Below are positions 7,610-11,143 of a stretch of DNA of 11,143 bases, one piece after another. The position numbers were made by a program, and so were the translations under genes. This stretch comes from Fibrobacterota bacterium. Lineage in GTDB: Bacteria; Fibrobacterota; Chitinivibrionia; Chitinivibrionales; JANQEN01. The notes beneath the pieces are model-generated. The model ran no database searches. It had not been told where the DNA came from and saw only the letters and a program-made list of their open reading frames with translations. Position 1 is the stretch's first letter. Each line of letters opens with the position of its first letter. The stretch is from the NCBI GenBank assembly GCA_030619215.1, contig JAUXBV010000052.1:1-11143 (forward strand), read 5' to 3'.

Positions 7610-7674
7610 ATATAAACGCCCCTTCATCTCTATTAATAACAGAGCAATTCATTTCTAGTAACAGGTTCTTACCC

Positions 7675-9651
7675 ATGGATCAGGTGCAGGAAACACTTAT
7701 TCTTGTGGCAGATGATGAAACTGCTATCAGGGAGATGGTTTCAAAATATCTTAAAAAGATCGGGTATTTCACCGTTACGGCCTCTGATGGGGCAGAAGCA
7801 TTACAGATCTTTAAGAAGAAAGCGCCTCAACTTGTCATAATAGATATAAAAATGCCCAATATGGATGGGCTTAAATTTCTTAAGAATGTTCGTAAGTTTG
7901 ACACTACTACCCCTATTATTTTCATAACAGGCTTTCCGGATATGAATAATGTTATGGAGGCAATTCATTTAGGCGCTTATGACTATATCATTAAACCTTT
8001 CCGGATGGAGGCAATATCCTCCAAAGTCGTTCAGGCGCTCAATGCTATTAACCTTGCGAAGGAGAATGCCGCTTTAGTAGAACTTGCATCATTGCACGAT
8101 ATCGCCATTAAACTTGCAAATACACGCGAGGTAACCAAAATCCTAGATGATACCTTCCAATTTTGCCTCGACGTATTAAATGTTGACAACGGCGCTATCC
8201 TTCTTGTCGATAAGGCTCAAAACGCCCTGCAAGTTGTCCGTAAAAAAGGTATTCAGCCGGGGCCGGATTTTTCCTTAATATCCGAGAAGACAGAATGGCC
8301 TATTTCAAAATGGGTGCTTAAGCAGGCTCAATCCGTTTTTGGTGTAAAAGGTGTTTTAAAACCAAAGGTTGATGTTCCTTTTCCCGAAAAAGTAACCGGT
8401 TCAATTTTGTCCGTTCCCTTGAAAGCGCGAGAGGAAATAATCGGCGTCGTTAACCTGAACCAGACAGAGAAAAAGGCCCCTTTTACCGAGCTTGACCTTA
8501 ACATACTGGAAGTACTTGCCTCACAGGCCGGTACTGCCATTAACAACGCTAAATTATACACATCCCTAAACGAGAAAATAGCTGAACTGTCGTTAATCAG
8601 CAGCTATTCTGAGCATTTTGTTGGGTTGGTAGATTTAAATGACGTGATTCGCTGCCTTTTCGAGACCGTATTGAAAAACTTCCCTATCGATGTTACCGGA
8701 TTCCTGGTTGTAAAAAAGCGTTTCCATGAATTTGTATACTGTACGCGGGGGCAATTGTCGGATGAATGGACGGATAAGATAATCGAAGAGACAATTGATA
8801 AATATAATGATTTTACCGATTCATCGGTTATGAGGAGGAGAGTTAAGTCGCATTTAATGGAGATAACCCCCTCTGAAGGAGGCATACTTAAGACCCCATT
8901 AAGCTTTACCCATATAATCCCGCTTGTCTGGGAGGATTTTAATTTCGGAGCCTTATATCTCGGTGCAAAAGAGGTACCTGAGAAAAAGGATGAGCAAATC
9001 AAGGTGTTGACAAGCCTGATCAGCCAGACGCGTATTGCTTTGACAAGTGCAATGCTCTACAGCCAGATGAAAGAGAATTATATCCGGACAATAAAGGCAC
9101 TGGCTATTGCGGTTGATGCAAAAGATACCTACACGCACGGCCATTCGGAAAATGTCATGAACATTGCTGAGGCCATTGCTGAAGAGATGAATATTGAGGC
9201 TAAGAATATTGGTGTTATTCGTGACGGTGGCCTGCTGCATGATATCGGTAAAATCGGTATTCCAGGGTATATCCTGAACAAGCCGGGGCCTCTCACCCGT
9301 GAAGAATTTAACGGTGTTATGAAAACACACAGTACTCTGGGAGCCAATATTGTAAAAGAGGTGCCCTTCCTGCAGGAGTTATACTCATTGATTTTACATC
9401 ACCATGAAAATTATGACGGCTCCGGTTACCCTGACGGCTTAAAGGGAGAAGATATACCCTTGGGTGCCAGGATTTTGCATGTTGCGGATGCATTTGAGGC
9501 GATGACATCAAATCGGCCATATCGGGACAGCCTGGGTAAGAAGGAAGCCGTTAGAAGACTCCTTGAAGGCAGAGGTAAGGAGTTCGATCCTGACGTTGTT
9601 GAAGCATTTATACGGGCGGCTGAGAGGAGAAACTGGCTGGGAGAGGAATAA
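7675..9651 (+). CDS. Response regulator REC-GAF-(GAF)-HD-GYP, probable cyclic-di-GMP phosphodiesterase
   Basis: A 658-residue cytoplasmic signalling protein. Residues 5-122 are a REC domain with the acidic pair Asp13/Asp14, phospho-acceptor Asp57 in VIIDIKMPNMDG, Thr85 and Lys107 (KPF), so it should be phosphorylated by a histidine kinase. Residues of about 135-295 form a GAF domain, and about 300-465 look like a second, more diverged GAF. The C-terminal HD-GYP domain (about 470-650) has a full motif set: THGHS with His490, HD at 522-523, HHHEN at 575-579, DGSGYP at 581-586, Asp605 and RPYR at 614-617. By family knowledge it hydrolyses cyclic-di-GMP to pGpG or GMP. Two GAF regions imply a small-molecule or dimer-linked input besides phosphorylation. 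No kinase or cyclase gene lies in the window, so it is an orphan regulator here. The start ATG has only a weak AGG some 11 bases upstream. Confidence 0.93.
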   Translation: MDQVQETLILVADDETAIREMVSKYLKKIGYFTVTASDGAEALQIFKKKAPQLVIIDIKMPNMDGLKFLKNVRKFDTTTPIIFITGFPDMNNVMEAIHLGAYDYIIKPFRMEAISSKVVQALNAINLAKENAALVELASLHDIAIKLANTREVTKILDDTFQFCLDVLNVDNGAILLVDKAQNALQVVRKKGIQPGPDFSLISEKTEWPISKWVLKQAQSVFGVKGVLKPKVDVPFPEKVTGSILSVPLKAREEIIGVVNLNQTEKKAPFTELDLNILEVLASQAGTAINNAKLYTSLNEKIAELSLISSYSEHFVGLVDLNDVIRCLFETVLKNFPIDVTGFLVVKKRFHEFVYCTRGQLSDEWTDKIIEETIDKYNDFTDSSVMRRRVKSHLMEITPSEGGILKTPLSFTHIIPLVWEDFNFGALYLGAKEVPEKKDEQIKVLTSLISQTRIALTSAMLYSQMKENYIRTIKALAIAVDAKDTYTHGHSENVMNIAEAIAEEMNIEAKNIGVIRDGGLLHDIGKIGIPGYILNKPGPLTREEFNGVMKTHSTLGANIVKEVPFLQELYSLILHHHENYDGSGYPDGLKGEDIPLGARILHVADAFEAMTSNRPYRDSLGKKEAVRRLLEGRGKEFDPDVVEAFIRAAERRNWLGEE

Positions 9652-9720
9652 TGGTTAATGGTCAATGGTTAATAGTCAATGGTTAATTGTCAATAGCTAA
9701 TTGTCAACTGAAGAGTGTCA
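9651..9720. repeat. Tandem heptad (14-bp period) repeat
   Basis: Five 14-base units run without a gap: ATGGTTAATGGTCA, ATGGTTAATAGTCA, ATGGTTAATTGTCA, ATAGCTAATTGTCA, and a decayed ACTGAAGAGTGTCA. Each splits into two related heptads (ATGGTTA plus ATGGTCA types). The array starts at the last base of the HD-GYP stop codon and fades toward the right, with a partial sixth unit at about 9721-9727. It lies between convergent genes. Confidence 0.85.
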
Positions 9721-9774
9721 ATAGGCAATATGGAAGCGGCAATCAAAGATCGGAAGTTATAAATAAAATTATCA

Positions 9775-9784
9775 ATTGACCATT
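9775..9784 (-). repeat. Inverted copy of the heptad repeat
   Basis: ATTGACCATT is the exact reverse complement of AATGGTCAAT at 9657-9666 in the tandem array. It sits just before the stop of the minus-strand gene. The two could pair across about 108 bases, or mark the two edges of a small repeat element. Confidence 0.5.
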
Positions 9785-9788
9785 CCAA

Positions 9789-10235
9789 CTATCTTCCCAC
9801 CTTATTTTTTAGTGTATCCACCCTGTATTTCCCATATTTAAGCTTAAGATCATGTAAGAGAAATTCATCCCCTTCCGGCCGCATTCCCGCTTTGAAGAGC
9901 GTATCCATCATTTCTAGTTGTTCAACTGCTTTCCGCAGTTTTTTTTCATTTGAAGTAAAAACTTCTGCCAGACTTTCCTTAATGCGCCGCTCCCTGTCCG
10001 CCTTGTTTGATATGCGTATTCCATACGGCCCGTTTTGCTGTTTGAATTCAGTGATATGCCTGTTGTAATCTTTTTGGACAGTATATCTCTTAAGAAGTTG
10101 TTCGCATAAAAACCAAATTATTCTGGTTACAACTGTAGTTAGCAAAGCTATCCGGATATTTCGTATGAAGAAAAGATAAACTGATATTCCACAAAGGACG
10201 GAAATGTAGAATCGATAAAAACTAAGCGTCCACAT
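9789..10235 (-). CDS. Hypothetical membrane protein with two N-terminal helices
   Basis: A 148-residue protein of unknown function. Residues about 7-23 and 27-48 are hydrophobic and likely form a membrane hairpin. The remainder is charged and soluble, with a helical, possibly coiled-coil stretch at about 78-112, and ends basic. Its ATG overlaps the TAA stop of the 74-residue gene by one base (TAATG), so it is translated by coupling; the nearest AAAGG is too distant to act alone. It is the last gene of its unit and converges with the HD-GYP gene across the heptad repeat. No motif allows a functional call. Confidence 0.7.
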   Translation of the reverse strand: MWTLSFYRFYISVLCGISVYLFFIRNIRIALLTTVVTRIIWFLCEQLLKRYTVQKDYNRHITEFKQQNGPYGIRISNKADRERRIKESLAEVFTSNEKKLRKAVEQLEMMDTLFKAGMRPEGDEFLLHDLKLKYGKYRVDTLKNKVGR

Positions 10236-10459
10236 TATTTTTTTAACATACCTTTAAGTGCTTGAGCGATCAATTTGGCCGCTTCTTTACTGATGCCCCT
10301 TTGAGCATTTCTTTGAAAATGTTTTGCTGAAAGAATATTATCATGGGAAGGTCCGCGGCCCGGGATTGGGGAATTCTTTTTAGTAGATTTTCTTTTATAG
10401 GGGTTTTTTGAACTTCTCCTGTAACCGTCCGGCGTAAGGTATTGAGGCTTTTCGTACAT
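10235..10459 (-). CDS. Small basic hypothetical protein
   Basis: A 74-residue, strongly basic protein of unknown function. The first half is rich in Lys, Arg, Pro and Ser with YLTPDGYRRS near the start, and looks disordered. Residues about 40-73 look helical (NILSAKHFQR, then KEAAKLIAQALKGMLKK). A good ribosome site, AGGA, lies seven bases upstream of the ATG on the minus strand (10467-10470). It is translationally coupled to the downstream two-TM gene, which suggests joint action, perhaps the basic protein docking on the cytoplasmic face of its partner. It has no Cys or recognisable DNA-binding motif. Confidence 0.65.
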   Translation of the reverse strand: MYEKPQYLTPDGYRRSSKNPYKRKSTKKNSPIPGRGPSHDNILSAKHFQRNAQRGISKEAAKLIAQALKGMLKK

Positions 10460-10478
10460 ATATAAATCCTGTGTAAAA

Positions 10479-10498
10479 TGTTATATTAAAGTATAACA
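10479..10498. promoter_or_regulatory. Inverted repeat upstream of the 74-residue gene
   Basis: Arms TGTTATA (10479-10485) and TATAACA (10492-10498) are perfect inverted repeats around a 6-base spacer. On the minus strand the site includes TATACT (10495-10490), a possible -10 box, so it may be an operator over the promoter. I see no good -35. Confidence 0.35.
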
Positions 10499-10502
10499 CA
10501 AA

Positions 10503-10551
10503 ATTGAGCTGGGGGTACTCCCACATAATATGCCAATCCCACAGCTCCAAT
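10503..10551 (-). terminator. Interrupted hairpin, weak terminator candidate
   Basis: ATT-GAGCTG-GGG (10503-10514) pairs with CCC-A-CAGCTC-C-AAT (10538-10551), giving 12 base pairs with two single-base bulges. It lies 28 bases past the stop of the right-hand minus-strand gene. On the minus strand it is followed only by a short T-run (AATTTTG), so termination would be inefficient. Confidence 0.35.
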
Positions 10552-10578
10552 GGTTTGTTAATGAATTTCCATTTTTCT

Positions 10579-11143
10579 CTATTCTTCAAACTTAATTGAT
10601 TCGTAAAAATTGACAAAATGGGGTTTATTTAAATTATAAGCTTCTTTAATTCCAGAATAAATAATCCCAATACAATGTGTACGTGTTTTTTTATAAAGAA
10701 AATCAATATAGATATCATATTCTTTTCGTACCCAGTTTTTGCATTTATAACCTATGTATTTTTCTTTATTCACTTGTCGTTTTTGTGCACCTAATGCTTT
10801 TTTCCATAGTGAAATAAAATTATTTAAGTCCCTTCTTTTTGTATATATAAAAGCAATAGTCGCTTGAGAATAACCTGGTTTTCTTTTTTGTTTTGAAAAT
10901 CCAGTAGCAATTGAAACAAAATCTGTTTTATAGCCTGAATTATCAGTGGCTCTATAGTGATTTCCTATCATAAAATGGTAAGGAAATATTAGTTTCCATT
11001 TGTTTAGATTTGATGACAGGAAAAAGTTTGCCCCCTTTAATTTAAAATTAAACAGTGCTGATTCCTTAACAATTGAGTCACCATTCCAATTTGAATCTAA
11101 TACAGTATAAACCAATTTTGCTCCAATTACACCGAGGGTATCC
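10579..11143 (-). CDS. Hypothetical protein, 5' end beyond the window
   Basis: The reading frame is open from the stop at 10579-10581 to the right edge, at least 187 residues. A TTG at 11115 is a possible start, but the frame continues upstream without a stop and has no evident ribosome site, so the true start is probably outside. The visible part is mixed alpha/beta in character, rich in Lys, Tyr, Phe and Asn, with no membrane segment. It ends in a pattern (HCIGIIYSG, then HFVNFYESIKF) reminiscent of small secreted PsbP/DcrB-fold proteins; that likeness is only an impression. The DNA is noticeably more AT-rich than the neighbouring genes, which may indicate recent acquisition. Function is unknown. 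Confidence 0.65.
   Translation of the reverse strand, partial: DTLGVIGAKLVYTVLDSNWNGDSIVKESALFNFKLKGANFFLSSNLNKWKLIFPYHFMIGNHYRATDNSGYKTDFVSIATGFSKQKRKPGYSQATIAFIYTKRRDLNNFISLWKKALGAQKRQVNKEKYIGYKCKNWVRKEYDIYIDFLYKKTRTHCIGIIYSGIKEAYNLNKPHFVNFYESIKFEE

Larger units (their letters stand above)
7345..7674. other. 330-base gene-free regulatory interval
   Basis: No convincing ORF is seen on either strand. The interval holds a perfect 16-bp palindrome (7541-7556) and, about 50 bases further on, a TATAAT box (7604-7609) ahead of the response-regulator gene. The first 190 bases show nothing I recognise, and there is no clear terminator for the propeller gene. Confidence 0.55.

Noticed and set aside
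9657..9784. CRISPR-like array in the repeat between convergent genes
   Set aside because: The units are directly contiguous 14-mers with no spacers, so this is a simple tandem repeat.
10395..10616. Minus-strand ORF of 73 codons between the right-hand genes
   Set aside because: It overlaps the 74-residue gene in another frame and the hairpin region, has no good ribosome site, and its sequence looks random.

Overview
The window reads as a chromosomal stretch from a Gram-negative-type bacterium. Support comes from a secreted TPR-lytic transglycosylase, a secreted beta-propeller and a cytoplasmic REC-GAF-HD-GYP regulator. Base composition is moderately AT-rich. Several first-of-unit genes (236, 3238, 4029, 7675) lack a clear Shine-Dalgarno sequence, while coupled genes and the propeller gene have one. 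No gene fixes the phylum; a Fibrobacterota-like or other FCB-related lineage is only a weak guess. There are no rRNA, tRNA, CRISPR or insertion-sequence signals.

Left part (about 221-3043, + strand): a tight three-gene unit. A radical SAM/SPASM enzyme with a CxxxCxxC cluster site and a complete seven-cysteine SPASM pattern overlaps by ATGA a 60-residue peptide. That peptide has a basic start, a central Asn-Pro-Asn-Ser-Ser-Ser block and a hydrophobic membrane-spanning tail. It overlaps by 8 bases an approximately 482-residue protein with a signal sequence, a TPR-like extracytoplasmic part and four membrane segments. This arrangement (maturase, small candidate substrate, membrane partner) is the best candidate for an undescribed system: a radical-SAM-modified, membrane-anchored peptide. 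The assignment is inference.

Middle part (3238-7344, + strand): a FabG-type short-chain dehydrogenase, a 729-residue TPR plus SLT lytic transglycosylase, and a secreted seven-blade-like propeller built from two-component-regulator-type repeats but carrying no kinase. A 330-base gene-free interval follows. It contains a perfect 16-bp palindrome and a TATAAT box ahead of a 658-residue response regulator with REC, two GAF-like regions and HD-GYP, a probable cyclic-di-GMP phosphodiesterase.

Right part (9651-11143): the regulator converges with a minus-strand group. The interval between them holds a heptad/14-bp tandem repeat that begins inside the stop codon, with an inverted copy near the far edge. 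The minus-strand genes are a coupled pair (a 74-residue basic protein and a 148-residue two-TM protein) and, beyond an interrupted hairpin, a more AT-rich gene of unknown function that runs off the right end.
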